Positions 39,149-48,531 are shown, counted from the stretch's first letter. The stretch: 64,000 nt of DNA from Rhizobiales bacterium Ga0077537 (GCA_001464955.1 LNEM01000009.1:124001-188000); one strand, 5' to 3'. The notes: generated by a model from the letters alone, not told the origin. Made by a program: numbers and translations.

Positions 39149-40069
39149 CTAGGCTGCCCGCTCGGCGGCCGGCTGCGCGGCACGCAGTCCCAGCAGATGA
39201 CAGATGGCGTAGACAAGATCGGCGCGATTGAGCGTGTAGAAGTGGAACTGGCGGACGCCCTGATCGACGAGGTCGAGGACCTGTTCGGCGGCGACGGCCG
39301 CCGCCACGAGGTGGGTCGTCGACTGATCCTCGTCGAGCCCCTCGAAGCGCCGCGCGAGCCAGGCCGGCATGGTGGTGCCGGTCTTGGCGCCGAAGCTCGC
39401 GACCTGCTTGAAATTGTGGATCGGAACGATGCCGGGCAGCACCGGGCACCAGATGCCGCGCGCCCGGACGCGCTCGAGGAAGCGCAGGTAGTGGGCGTTG
39501 TCGAAGAAGAACTGCGTGATGATGCGGTCGGCGCCGGCATCGACCTTGGCTTTCAGGAAGTCGATGTCCGCGTCGAAGTTGGGGCTTTCCGGGTGCTTCT
39601 CGGGATAGCCGCCGACCGACACCTCGAAGCCGCCGATGCGCTTGATGCCGGCGACGAGATCGGCGGCCTGGGCGTAGCCCTCAGGGTGCGGCGTGTAGCG
39701 GGTGCCGACGCCGGCCGGCGGGTCGCCGCGGAGCGCCACGATGTGCTTCACACCGACCGAGGCGTAGCCCCGCACGACGTCGTCGACCTCGGCCCGGGAG
39801 GCGTTGACACACGTCAGATGCGCGGCCGGCTTGAGGGGAGTCTCGCGGGCGAGGCGCTCGACCGTCGTGTGCGTGCGTTCGCGGGTCGAGCCGCCGGCGC
39901 CGTAAGTCACCGAGACGAAGCTCGGGCCGAGCGGCGCGAGGCGCCTGATCGACGACCAGAGCGCTTCCTCCATCTTCTCGGTCTTCGGCGGGAAGAACTC
40001 GAAGGACACCTCGATGTCACCGTTGCCGACGATGCGGCTGCGGCGCTCCTGTCGCTCCATGATGGTCAT
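39149..40069 (-). CDS. metF: 5,10-methylenetetrahydrofolate reductase
   Basis: 306 aa. VSFEFFPPKTEKMEEALW, VSVTYGAGGSTRERTHTTVERL and HIVALRGDPPAG are MetF family motifs, and DRIITQFFFDNAHYLRF lies late in the barrel. The FAD enzyme makes the 5-methyl-THF used by the MetH halves encoded next. ATG 40069 overlaps the stop of the regulator gene by 4 nt (ATGA) with a GGAGG Shine-Dalgarno just upstream; the long upstream frame is the shadow of the regulator gene. Confidence 0.96.
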   Translation of the reverse strand: MTIMERQERRSRIVGNGDIEVSFEFFPPKTEKMEEALWSSIRRLAPLGPSFVSVTYGAGGSTRERTHTTVERLARETPLKPAAHLTCVNASRAEVDDVVRGYASVGVKHIVALRGDPPAGVGTRYTPHPEGYAQAADLVAGIKRIGGFEVSVGGYPEKHPESPNFDADIDFLKAKVDAGADRIITQFFFDNAHYLRFLERVRARGIWCPVLPGIVPIHNFKQVASFGAKTGTTMPAWLARRFEGLDEDQSTTHLVAAAVAAEQVLDLVDQGVRQFHFYTLNRADLVYAICHLLGLRAAQPAAERAA

Positions 40070-41070
40070 GCCTCCAGCTTGCTCAGTCGGGGTGCGATGC
40101 GCCGGCTTCTGCCGTTCACCGGCCGTGTTGCGGTCCAGACCGTGACAGTCAGCTTGTTGCCGTCGCTCACGTCGGCGGGAACCAGATCCTCCGTCGCCTC
40201 GTGATCGAGGCCGGCGTCGGCGAGCCACTGCGCCATCTGCGGTCGCGAGAAGCCGAGTCGCTCGTGGGCGAACGTCTCGCGAAGGATCTCGAGGGTGTGG
40301 GGCGCGAAGTCTACGATCACGAGCCGTCCTCCGGGAGCGAGGATGCGGGCGGCTTCGCGGATCGCCTGCGCCGGCTCGGTCAGGAAGTGGAGCACGCGAT
40401 GCATGACGATCGCGTCGGCGGCGCCGTCGTCGAGGGCAACGTCGTAGAGATCGCCGTGGCGCACGGTTGCGGACGCGTTCCCCAGAGCCTCGATGCGGCT
40501 GCGGGCATAGGCCAGCATGGTGTGGTTGATGTCGAAGCCCACGGCACGCTCATAACGGCCGCGCAGCAGTTCGATGACGCGGCCGGTGCCGGTACCCAGG
40601 TCGACGAGAAGGTGGAAGGGGCCCGGGCCGATCGCGTTCGAGAGGGCGGATTCGACCTCGCTCTCGGTGACGCGGAGCGAGCGGATGCGGTCCCACTCGG
40701 CGGCGTTGGCCCGGAAGTAGTCCTGGGCTGCTTCCTCACGCTCGCGCTTCACGGTATCGGCGCGGCCACGGTCCCGCAGCAGAACAGGATCATTCGGGTC
40801 GGCGGCATCGAGGACGGCGCGAAGCAGGCTGCCGCGTGCGCCACCATCGACCAACTGGAAGTAGGCCCAGCTGCCGTCTCGCACCCGCTCGACGAGGCCG
40901 GCCTCGGTCAGCAGCTTGAGATGGCGGCTGATGCGCGGTTGGCTCTGGTTCAGGATGCGTGTGAGATCCTTGACGCTCAACTCGCCGCGGGTCAGCAGCG
41001 CCAGAACACGCAGGCGCGTCGGCTCGGCAGCCGCTCGCAACATCGCCAGCATGGTTCGTTGGTCCAGCAC
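40066..41070 (-). CDS. ArsR-family regulator fused to a SAM-dependent methyltransferase domain (SahR/SamR-like)
   Basis: 334 aa from a GTG with GGGAGGA Shine-Dalgarno. The N-terminal winged HTH (about 10-90) has ELSVKDLTRILNQSQPRISR; residues 110-320 are a class I methyltransferase fold with VDLGTGTGRVIELL and GGRLVIVDFAPH. ArsR regulators with this fusion control methionine-cycle genes by sensing SAM or SAH. It heads an operon with metF and the split metH, and a perfect 20-bp palindrome lies 28 nt upstream of its start. Whether it still methylates anything or only senses the ligand is not known. Confidence 0.9.
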   Translation of the reverse strand: MLDQRTMLAMLRAAAEPTRLRVLALLTRGELSVKDLTRILNQSQPRISRHLKLLTEAGLVERVRDGSWAYFQLVDGGARGSLLRAVLDAADPNDPVLLRDRGRADTVKREREEAAQDYFRANAAEWDRIRSLRVTESEVESALSNAIGPGPFHLLVDLGTGTGRVIELLRGRYERAVGFDINHTMLAYARSRIEALGNASATVRHGDLYDVALDDGAADAIVMHRVLHFLTEPAQAIREAARILAPGGRLVIVDFAPHTLEILRETFAHERLGFSRPQMAQWLADAGLDHEATEDLVPADVSDGNKLTVTVWTATRPVNGRSRRIAPRLSKLEA

Positions 41071-41098
41071 TGCGTCCTCCCGGAACTTGGCGTGACAA

Positions 41099-41118
41099 AT
41101 ATAAAGATATCTTTATAT
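41099..41118. promoter_or_regulatory. Palindromic operator of the methionine operon
   Basis: ATATAAAGATATCTTTATAT is a perfect 20-bp palindrome, flanked by TGACA and TGTCA off by one base. It stands 28 nt upstream of the GTG of the ArsR-methyltransferase gene in an otherwise GC-rich region. It has the form of an operator for a winged-helix dimer, and its sequence resembles, as far as I recall, motifs published for SAM/SAH-responsive ArsR regulators. Autoregulation of the metF-metH operon is the natural reading. Confidence 0.75.
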
Positions 41119-41248
41119 GTCAAGCGGCGTTCGATCGGGCATGTCGAGATCTGTCGAAAAGGCTTCCTGCGAACGGGCCGAGGCGGTGCTTAACCGGCGG
41201 GAAAGCATATTTCCGTAGCGTCACGGCCGATTGCGCCAGGGGGAAGTG

Positions 41249-41881
41249 ATGATGTCTTCGACTGTTGGAACGGCTGCCGAGCCCGGGGCTCAGGCGTCGA
41301 CGGCTCGCGACTGCCGGATGATCGAGGGAACGGGCCTGCGGCAGATGCTCCTGCTCATCCCGGCGCTGGCCGGAGCCAGCCTGCTGCTGGTCGGGGGCGC
41401 GCTGGCGTCCGCCATCGAGCCGTCCGTCGTCGATGCCATGGCCGATCGTCCATTGGCGGTGGTCCAGATCGCGGCCGGGATCGGTCTTTCGCTGGCCTTG
41501 CTCGCGGTGCCTGCGATGCGGGTCGTCGGCCGGCTTTTGGGACGTCCGAGCGTCACGCTGGCGGGGGGCGCCGTCTCCGTCATCGAGCGGACACTGCTCG
41601 GGCGACGCGAGCGGACGATCCCGCTCAGCGCGTTCGTCGGCGTGGCGCACCACATTCGGGCTTCGCTCTCGGGCCTGACGCACGAGATCGTGCTGGTCCA
41701 TCCCGAGCCGCGGCTCAGCGTGACGCTGGTCAGCGCCGAAAAGGTGACGCAGGCGATGCTCGACGAAGCGAGTCGCGATCTCGGGCTGCCAGAGGTGCCG
41801 GCGCGGTCGCTTTACGAGCGGCGTGTGACGCAATCGCCGCGGACGGCGGAAAATCCAACACTGGCGGCGGCCTCGGCCTGA
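41249..41881 (+). CDS. Hypothetical two-helix membrane protein
   Basis: 210 aa from ATG 41249, behind an AGGGGGA Shine-Dalgarno. Hydrophobic helices at about 35-55 (LLLIPALAGASLLLVGGALA) and 70-90 (VVQIAAGIGLSLALLAVPA) are followed by a soluble domain with LAGGAVSVIERTLLGRRERT, which looks like a membrane-attached beta-rich (PH-like) module. No family recognised with certainty. It is divergent from the regulator gene; the palindrome lies between them. Confidence 0.6.
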   Translation: MMSSTVGTAAEPGAQASTARDCRMIEGTGLRQMLLLIPALAGASLLLVGGALASAIEPSVVDAMADRPLAVVQIAAGIGLSLALLAVPAMRVVGRLLGRPSVTLAGGAVSVIERTLLGRRERTIPLSAFVGVAHHIRASLSGLTHEIVLVHPEPRLSVTLVSAEKVTQAMLDEASRDLGLPEVPARSLYERRVTQSPRTAENPTLAAASA

Positions 41882-42042
41882 CGGCTTGCCCGAAAAATGT
41901 CGCCAGTGCGGGGTATCGAGGGTATTCGTCCCGCCGCGAACGTTTTGACGCTCGCGGACCGCTGTGGTCCAGTGCGGCGCGGCGTGACGTAATCGGTTTC
42001 GTGGGCAACACGAAGCTGCGGATCGAGCCACGGGGATCTGAT

Positions 42043-42630
42043 ATGGCGGGGACACGGGACTTTTGGGCGGCGGCGTGGTTCCGCTCTGCGGCTCTGGCGG
42101 CAATGATGTTCGTCGGCCTCGCCATGCCGGCGCGGGCTTCGGACCCTGCGGTCGCGTTCATGAACAAGGTCGCGCACGAGTTGCTCTCCGCCAGTCGGTC
42201 GAAGTCTCCGGCACTGCTGTCGGCCGTCATCCATCGCTACGCCGATACCAGCTACATCGGGAGCTACTCGCTGGGGAGCTACAGGGGGCAGTTGAGCCCG
42301 GCCGAGCGGCCCGGCTATCTCTCGGGCATGGTGCGGTTCATCGGCCGCTATGCCGCGACCGAGGCGCCGAAATTTCCAGTTGCCAGCTACCGCATCACGG
42401 GCAGCCTGCGTGGTGGCCAGGGCATCATGGTCGACAGCGTGATCACGCTGCGGGACGGCTCGAACTACGACGTGCGCTGGCTGCTGAGCCAGCAGGGGAA
42501 CACCTTCCGGGTGCGCGATGCCATGGTGTACGGGTTCTGGATGACCCCGTTCCTGCGCAAGCTGTTCGAGAACTACATCGCCGAAAACGGCGGGCATGTC
42601 CGGGCGCTGGTCGCCGTGCTCAATCGCTAA
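42043..42630 (+). CDS. MlaC/Ttg2D family periplasmic phospholipid carrier
   Basis: 195 aa. ATG 42043 gives a Sec signal peptide (WFRSAALAAMMFVGLAMPARA) ending near residue 33. The mature part fits MlaC/Tol_Tol_Ttg2: RYADTSYIGSYSLGSYRGQLS, GSNYDVRWLLSQQGNTFRVRD. These proteins ferry phospholipids or hopanoid-like lipids across the periplasm. No mlaFED genes are adjacent, so it is an orphan here. It is convergent with the uracil-DNA glycosylase, and the two stops overlap by 4 nt. Confidence 0.85.
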   Translation: MAGTRDFWAAAWFRSAALAAMMFVGLAMPARASDPAVAFMNKVAHELLSASRSKSPALLSAVIHRYADTSYIGSYSLGSYRGQLSPAERPGYLSGMVRFIGRYAATEAPKFPVASYRITGSLRGGQGIMVDSVITLRDGSNYDVRWLLSQQGNTFRVRDAMVYGFWMTPFLRKLFENYIAENGGHVRALVAVLNR

Positions 42631-43301
42631 CGTCGCGATGCGGGGGAGGCGGTCGTCTCGTCGCGGGCGGCCTTCATAACCTCGTGGAACATGGCCGGCG
42701 TGAGCACGCCCGTGTTCGTATTGTAGCGGGAGCAGTGGTAACTGTCGTAGAGCGCGAGCCGGTCGTCGATACCGTGGCGTCGGCCGTGGGTGAACGGGAA
42801 TTGTGATTTCCGGGCCCCGAGTGCCGACAACGTGCTGTCGTGCGCGATCCGACCCAGAACCAGAATGACCTTCAGCCGGGGCATCGCCGCTATCGTTTCC
42901 GACAGGTAGCTGCGGCAACTCGTGATCTCGGCCGGCGTGGGCTTGTTGGCCGGGGGAACGCAGCGGACTGCATTGGTAATGCGGCAGTCGACGAGCGTCA
43001 GCCCGTCGTCAGCCGAGGCGCGGTAAGTGCCGGTCGCCATCCCGAGATCGAGCAGCGTCGTGTAGAGCAGGTCGCCGGCATAATCGCCGGTAAAGGGCCG
43101 ACCGGTTCGATTCGCTCCCTTGAGACCCGGGGCGAGGCCGACGATCAGCAGTCGGGCGGCTGTCGGACCGAACGACGGTACGGGGGAATTGAACCAGTCC
43201 GTGGCGGCGCTGCGGTTGTCCTCGCGATAGGCCACGAGACGCGGACAGGCTGGGCACTCGCGGCCGGGCTCGGCTCGGTCGTCGTCAGACGGTCTGGGCA
43301 T
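42627..43301 (-). CDS. Uracil-DNA glycosylase, family 5 (UdgB-like)
   Basis: 224 aa. Motif A is GLAPGLKGANRTGRPFTGDY, the form of family 5 enzymes. Four cysteines (CPACPRL near the N-terminus, C in VDCRITNAVRC and CRSYL) can hold the 4Fe-4S cluster, and HPAMFHEVM-like residues appear late as TPAMFHEVM. It removes uracil and other deaminated bases from DNA. ATG 43301 is chosen because it has GGGAGGA 8 nt upstream; GTG 43319 would bury that site. Confidence 0.9.
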   Translation of the reverse strand: MPRPSDDDRAEPGRECPACPRLVAYREDNRSAATDWFNSPVPSFGPTAARLLIVGLAPGLKGANRTGRPFTGDYAGDLLYTTLLDLGMATGTYRASADDGLTLVDCRITNAVRCVPPANKPTPAEITSCRSYLSETIAAMPRLKVILVLGRIAHDSTLSALGARKSQFPFTHGRRHGIDDRLALYDSYHCSRYNTNTGVLTPAMFHEVMKAARDETTASPASRR

Positions 43302-43358
43302 GGGATGGTCCTCCCGCACGACGGGCGGGGCGTGGCGGTGGATCCTGCCGCCTCATCG

Positions 43359-44012
43359 TCAGGGATCGAGGGGATCGTCCGGGCCCGGGTAGGGATCGCG
43401 GTCGCCGCGGCCCGGGGCGATCGCGCGGGTCTGCGAAAGCCGCATCTCGCGGGCTTCCCGGGGAATACGGGCCGACGGATCGCGACTGATCAGAGGCTCG
43501 AGGTCGGCGAGGTCGATGAACTGGTCAGCTTGCCGGCGCAACTCGTCGGCGACCATCGGCGGTTGTGTCTGGAGCGTCGAGGCGACACTCACTCGGAGGC
43601 CCTTGTGCTGGAGGGCGGCAACGAGAGACCGGAAATCGCCGTCACCAGAGAAGAGGACCACGTGGTCGAGGTGGTCGGCGAGTTCCATCGCGTCGACAGC
43701 CAGCTCGATATCCATGTTGCCCTTGATTTTGCGTCGGCCGGAGGCGTCCGTGTATTCCTTCGTAGGCTTGGTCACCATCGAGTAGCCGTTGTAGTCCAGC
43801 CAGTCGATGAGAGGACGGATCGACGAATACTCCTGGTCCTCGATGAGAGCTGTGTAGTAGAGCGCTCGCACGAGGCGGCCCTGATCCTTGAATACCGACA
43901 GCAGGCGCTTGTAATCGATGTCGAAGCCGAGGGCCTTGGCGCTCGCGTAGAGATTCGCACCGTCGATGAACAGGGCGATCCTCTCGGTCGGATAGAAGAA
44001 CATCTGGGGCAT
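43359..44012 (-). CDS. NYN-domain (LabA/DUF88-like) protein
   Basis: 217 aa. PIN-like nuclease fold: IALFIDGANLYASAKALGF, the acidic GNMDIELAVDAMELA and VVLFSGDGDFRSLVAALQHKG carry the expected Asp residues. The C-terminal 35 residues are basic then acidic and disordered-looking. Bacterial NYN proteins are thought to act on RNA; the target is unknown. It lies 57 nt upstream of the UDG gene on the same strand and is divergent from folK. Confidence 0.88.
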   Translation of the reverse strand: MPQMFFYPTERIALFIDGANLYASAKALGFDIDYKRLLSVFKDQGRLVRALYYTALIEDQEYSSIRPLIDWLDYNGYSMVTKPTKEYTDASGRRKIKGNMDIELAVDAMELADHLDHVVLFSGDGDFRSLVAALQHKGLRVSVASTLQTQPPMVADELRRQADQFIDLADLEPLISRDPSARIPREAREMRLSQTRAIAPGRGDRDPYPGPDDPLDP

Positions 44013-44236
44013 GGGGATGCTTCAAATCTCTTTTGTGTTCAACGAATTGTCAGTGTTTTGTCGATGAACTCCCACGCGAGACCGAGTAACCTCGGCTCCA
44101 TTTAGCGTCAGGCCTTCCAAGTCTTCAGCTTATAGACCAGTCTGCCGCGCCGGAAAAGCCCGTGCTGGGATTATCGGCCTATGGCCGCGCAAGAGACGGG
44201 TTGGCGGTCGGTCGAACGTTCGATGGGAGTTGGCGT

Positions 44237-44854
44237 GTGAGAAGCCGGATCGTGCTGCTTGGGCTCGGCGCCAACATTCCCGGTGCCTGGGGGGCGCCGG
44301 CGCAGGCGGTGGATCGTGCCGTCCGGAGGCTCGGGGAACTCGGCTTCGTGATCACTGCCCGCTCGCGCCTTTATCGGACCGCGCCCATGGGGACGCGGCG
44401 GCAACCGGGTTACGTCAATGCGGTTGTGGCCGGGTACGCTCCGTGGCCGCCGGCGCAGTTCCTGCGCATGATCAAAGGGCTGGAGCGGGCGGCCGGCAGA
44501 CGGTCGGGAGCACGGTGGAGTGCGCGGCCGCTCGACATCGACATTCTCGACTATCGTGGATGGCGGCTCGGGCATCGGTCGGGAGCGGCGCGGGGACGGC
44601 TGGTGCTACCGCATCCGGGCCTCGACGGCCGGGATTTCGTCCTCGTGCCGCTCACCGACGTGGCCCCATTGCGGGTTCAGGCGTCGACGGGCCGGACGCT
44701 CTTCAGCCGTATCGGCGGACGACGCGGCCAAGGTGCAATCGAAGGGACGATGCCGTGGCCTCGTCAGCCCGATGATCCCGGCGCCAATGACGTGCACAGG
44801 GTTTTTCGGATGGGCCGGCGCATAGCTGTGGACTTGCCCCGGCATCTGCTATAG
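44237..44854 (+). CDS. folK: 2-amino-4-hydroxy-6-hydroxymethyldihydropteridine diphosphokinase
   Basis: 205 aa from GTG 44237, with GGGAG 8 nt upstream. HPPK motifs: LLGLGANIPGAWGAP, RSRLYRTAPMGTRRQPGYVNAV, RWSARPLDIDILDY and LVLPHPGLDGRDFVLVPL. It pyrophosphorylates the pterin precursor of folate. The C-terminal 45 residues after the core are an unusual extension rich in Arg and Pro. It stands apart from folB and folP, and a tRNA gene follows 74 nt later. Confidence 0.9.
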   Translation: MRSRIVLLGLGANIPGAWGAPAQAVDRAVRRLGELGFVITARSRLYRTAPMGTRRQPGYVNAVVAGYAPWPPAQFLRMIKGLERAAGRRSGARWSARPLDIDILDYRGWRLGHRSGAARGRLVLPHPGLDGRDFVLVPLTDVAPLRVQASTGRTLFSRIGGRRGQGAIEGTMPWPRQPDDPGANDVHRVFRMGRRIAVDLPRHLL

Positions 44855-44928
44855 ACAACGCGCCTCGGTGACTTCTGTCTCCGGTGGCGCTTCGGCGTCA
44901 GGCCAGAACCGCCCGGTTCACGGCCAAG

Positions 44929-45004
<76 letters not shown>

Positions 45005-45135
45005 TTTGCCTGCCACAGGCGCACGGGCCAAGTTTCGATCAGTCTTGTGACGCGTGTGCGTCAAAGATCGCGACCCGCGGTCCGTAACGGGCGTTCGCGC
45101 GCTGGCGATCGATCGCCCGTCGATGAGCTGCCGCA

Positions 45136-45822
45136 CTAGACCATCCGGGCGGCGGCTTTTTTCGCCATCTCGATGCGGCGGGCTCTCGAGGGCGCCATGC
45201 GCTCCTCCATCGTGGCACGGACCGCGGCCGGCGCCGTCTCCGGTGAGCCGGCATTGAACGGGGGCGCGGGATTGTATTCGATGCCGAGCTGTATCGCTTC
45301 CGCCGTCGGCTGGTCGACGAGTTGCGCGGCCATCGTCAAGGCCATGTCGATGCCGGCCGTGACGCCGCCGCCGGTGAGCCGGTTTCGGTCCACGGACACC
45401 CGATCCCGTGAGGGAATGGCGCCGAGGATGCTCAGCGCGTCCATGGCGCTCCAGTGGGTGCTGGCGCGATAGCCCTTCAGAAGGCCGGCAGCGGCGAGCA
45501 CCGTCGAGCCCGTGCACACCGACGCGACGTACTTCGCGCCTTCGGCCTGCTTGCGGAGAAACGCGAGAACCTCGTCATCGAGCATCAACTCGTCGGTGCC
45601 GAAGCCGCCGGGGACGCAGATCACGTCGAGCTGCGGGCACTCGGCCATGGTGATCGTCGGCATGATGGTGAGCACGGTATCGCTCGGCACCGCTTCGAGC
45701 CGCTTCCAGATCAGGTGGACCTTGGCGCCCGGAACCCGGCTGAAGACCTGGAGCGGACCCGTGAAGTCGAGCTGGGTGATCTGGGGGAAGACGAGAAAGC
45801 CGATGTGCAGCGGTGACGACAC
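45136..45822 (-). CDS. DJ-1/PfpI family protein (isonitrile hydratase-like)
   Basis: 228 aa. VLVFPQ-type start is GFLVFPQITQLDFTGPLQVF, the catalytic cysteine is in SVCTGSTVLAAAGLLKG, and GIDMALTMAAQLV closes the core. The TGP/LQVF features resemble isonitrile hydratase (InhA) and AraC-type GATase1 domains without the DNA-binding half. Function by homology is only suggestive. It follows tRNA-Lys on the opposite strand and is divergent from the amidohydrolase gene. Confidence 0.85.
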   Translation of the reverse strand: MSSPLHIGFLVFPQITQLDFTGPLQVFSRVPGAKVHLIWKRLEAVPSDTVLTIMPTITMAECPQLDVICVPGGFGTDELMLDDEVLAFLRKQAEGAKYVASVCTGSTVLAAAGLLKGYRASTHWSAMDALSILGAIPSRDRVSVDRNRLTGGGVTAGIDMALTMAAQLVDQPTAEAIQLGIEYNPAPPFNAGSPETAPAAVRATMEERMAPSRARRIEMAKKAAARMV

Positions 45823-45941
45823 GGAAGCCTCCGGGGGATGAGCGCGACGGCATGCACCTTGCCATGGACGCGTTCGCTGCGACAGGGTGCAGAGATTGCG
45901 GTCCGTCGACCAGGCGGCACCTACCTGACACAGGGACAGCG

Positions 45942-47423
45942 ATGTACGACCTGATCATTCGAGGTGGCCGCGTCATCGATCCCGAGAGCGGCCACGACGG
46001 CGTCGCGGATGTGGCGATCCAGGCGGGGACGATCGTCGCCGTCGGTGCGGGGCTCGGCGATGCCGCGCAGGTGATCGACGCGGGCGGCCTCGTCGTCGCG
46101 CCCGGCTTCGTCGATCTCCATGCGCACGGCCAGTCGTTGCCGGCCGACCGGATGCAGGCGTTCGACGGAGTCACGACGACGCTCGAGCTGGAACTCGGCG
46201 TCTGGCCGGTGGCGCGCTGGTACGAAGAGCAGGGCCGCGCGGGGCGGACGCTCAACTACGGCGCGTCGACAGGCTGGGTGTTCACGCGGATCGGGGCCAT
46301 GACCGCGCAACAGGTCGAGGCCAGCATCGAGGGCATGGGGCGCGCGATGCGCGATCCGCGATGGTCGTCGGCGGCGGCCACGGCGGCGGAAACCGAGGAC
46401 ATCATCGCGCGCGTTCGCCAGGGGCTCGACGAGGGCGGGATCGGCATCGGGTTTCCCAACGCCTACGTGCCGGGAGCAGGCGCGAAGGAGATGTCGGCGC
46501 TCTGCCGGCTGGCTGCGTCGGCGAACGCGCCGACCTTCACGCACATCGCCTACATGTCGAACGTCGATCCGCGGAGCTCCATCGAGGCCTATACGCGGCT
46601 CATCGGATTCGCGGGCTCGACCGGCGCGCACATGCACATGTGCCATTTCAACTCGACGAGCCTGCAGGACGTGGAGGCGGCGGCGGAGCTGGTGCGCACG
46701 GCGCAGGCGCAAGGGCTGAAAGTCACGCTGGAGGCCTACCCTTACGGTGTCGGGTCGACCGTCGTCGGCGCGGCGTTCTTCACCGATCCAGAGTTTCCGC
46801 AGCGGACCGGCGGCGGCTACGACACGATCGAACTGCTGCAGTCGGGGCGGCGCCTCGCCGATCGCGACGACTTGCTCGCGGCGCAGGAGCAGGACCCGGG
46901 GGCGCTCATCCTCTGGCACTTCCTCGACGTCGACGTGACGCCGCGTCATCGCGATCTGCTCGATGTCTCGGTGCTGTTTCCGGGCGGCGCCATCGCCTCG
47001 GATGCGATCGCGTGGATGATCGATGGCGCGCCATATACGGGTGACGCGTGGCCGCTCCCCGATGGCGTTGTTTCGCATCCAAGGTCGGCCGGCACGTTCA
47101 CGCGCTTCCTCAGTCGCTGGGTGCGGGAGCGCCAGTCGATGCCGCTGATCGAGGGGATCGCCAAGTGCACGTTGATCCCGGCCCAGATCCTCGAAGCCGG
47201 AACGCCCCAGATGCATCGCAAAGGCCGGATCAAGCCGGGATGCGACGCGGATATCGTCGTCTTCGACTATGCCGACCTTCGGGACATGGCCGAGTTCAGC
47301 GCCATGAACCGGCCCGCCCGCGGGATGCGGCATGTGCTGGTGAACGGCGAGGCGGTGATCGCGGACGGGTATCTCAGGCCCAACGCGCGGCCGGGCCGGC
47401 CAGTGCGGCGCGAGGCGCGCTGA
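45942..47423 (+). CDS. D-aminoacylase-like amidohydrolase
   Basis: 493 aa. Metal-site motif FVDLHAHGQ, then THIAYMSN, MCHFNSTS and a late ASDAIAWMI, with KGRIKPGCDADIVVFD as the C-terminal beta-sandwich closure. This places it in the N-acyl-D-amino-acid deacylase group of zinc amidohydrolases. ATG 45942 fits MYDLIIRGGRVIDP; the earlier open frame is not conserved. Its TGA overlaps the CobW-family GTPase ATG by one nt (TGATG), so metal-chaperone and metalloenzyme are translated together. Confidence 0.85.
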   Translation: MYDLIIRGGRVIDPESGHDGVADVAIQAGTIVAVGAGLGDAAQVIDAGGLVVAPGFVDLHAHGQSLPADRMQAFDGVTTTLELELGVWPVARWYEEQGRAGRTLNYGASTGWVFTRIGAMTAQQVEASIEGMGRAMRDPRWSSAAATAAETEDIIARVRQGLDEGGIGIGFPNAYVPGAGAKEMSALCRLAASANAPTFTHIAYMSNVDPRSSIEAYTRLIGFAGSTGAHMHMCHFNSTSLQDVEAAAELVRTAQAQGLKVTLEAYPYGVGSTVVGAAFFTDPEFPQRTGGGYDTIELLQSGRRLADRDDLLAAQEQDPGALILWHFLDVDVTPRHRDLLDVSVLFPGGAIASDAIAWMIDGAPYTGDAWPLPDGVVSHPRSAGTFTRFLSRWVRERQSMPLIEGIAKCTLIPAQILEAGTPQMHRKGRIKPGCDADIVVFDYADLRDMAEFSAMNRPARGMRHVLVNGEAVIADGYLRPNARPGRPVRREAR

Positions 47424-48400
47424 TGGCGATACCGATCCTGCTGATCGCGGGCGCACTCGGGGCGGGCAAGACGACGCTGATCAACCGTCTCCTCAGCGAG
47501 CCGAACGGCCGGCGCATAGCCGCCGTCGTCAACGACTTCGGCGCCATCAACATCGATGCAGCGCTGCTCGCCAGCGTGTCGGACGACGTGATCAACCTGA
47601 AGAACGGCTGCGTCTGCTGCAGCCTGCTCGGTGATCTCCTCACGACGTTGAGCACGATCCTCAGGCGCGATCCGCCGCCAGACGGCATCGTCATCGAGAC
47701 GAGCGGGGTGTCCAATCCGGCCGAGATCGTGCGGACGCTCCTCGATCCCGTCATCTGGAGGGAGGCGGCGCTCGAGACGGTGATCTCGGTCGTCGACGCA
47801 GAGGCGCTCGCCGACCGGCCGGTGGTGGCCGAGGACGGGTTATGGCAGGCGCAAGTGGCGGCGGCCGATTTCGTCGCCTTGAGCAAGACGGATCTGGTCG
47901 GGCCGGACGAGACGGCCCGCGCAAGAGCCGCTGTCCGCCGGCATGTGCCGGTGCATGCGATCCACGACATGGTCGACGGCCGGCTTCCCCCGGAGCTGCT
48001 GTTCGCCGGTGAGCCCGGCCGTGCGCGGCCGGTTCCCGGATTGGCGCCCGGCGGGCCGTCGCACGCCTTTACAACCGTCTCGTGGACCTCGGACGTGCCG
48101 CTGGCGATGGGGGCGTTTCAGGCCGTGATCGGCCGCCATGGAAGCGCTCTCGTCCGCGCGAAGGGGTTCGTCACCTTCGCCGAAAGGCCGGCCGACCGGA
48201 TGTTGTTTCAACTCGTCGGGCGCCGCGCGACGATCGGCCGGGCCCCGGTTGGCAGGGGGCAAGGGCTGCTGACGCAACTCGTCTTCATTGCGAGGCAGGG
48301 GATGCTCGACGAGACCGACCTCATCGCGAGCCTGGAGACGTGCCGGGGCGATCGCAACGGGATGATGGCGGGTGAGCGCGGCGCGATCGGTGATGGCTGA
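47423..48400 (+). CDS. CobW/COG0523-family G3E GTPase (putative metallochaperone)
   Basis: 325 aa. Walker A is GALGAGKTTL, the metal-binding CxCC motif is NLKNGCVCCSLLGDL, and SKTDLVGPDE is the guanine-specificity motif; a CobW C-terminal domain follows (AFTTVSW to the end). Such GTPases load metals, often zinc, into specific client proteins. The one-nt overlap with the preceding amidohydrolase gene makes that enzyme the likely client, an inference from coupling. No cobalamin genes or Zur site are seen nearby. Confidence 0.88.
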   Translation: MAIPILLIAGALGAGKTTLINRLLSEPNGRRIAAVVNDFGAINIDAALLASVSDDVINLKNGCVCCSLLGDLLTTLSTILRRDPPPDGIVIETSGVSNPAEIVRTLLDPVIWREAALETVISVVDAEALADRPVVAEDGLWQAQVAAADFVALSKTDLVGPDETARARAAVRRHVPVHAIHDMVDGRLPPELLFAGEPGRARPVPGLAPGGPSHAFTTVSWTSDVPLAMGAFQAVIGRHGSALVRAKGFVTFAERPADRMLFQLVGRRATIGRAPVGRGQGLLTQLVFIARQGMLDETDLIASLETCRGDRNGMMAGERGAIGDG

Positions 48401-48531
48401 GCGGCAACGTATTGTCCGCGGCTGGTGGTCCGTGTAGCCTTAAGGCGACATCGCACTCGGATCGATCGGTCGGCCGGCGTGCGTGGCGCCGTGGCGCGAG
48501 AGATCCCAGTATTCCGAGGTAGACCCAGATC

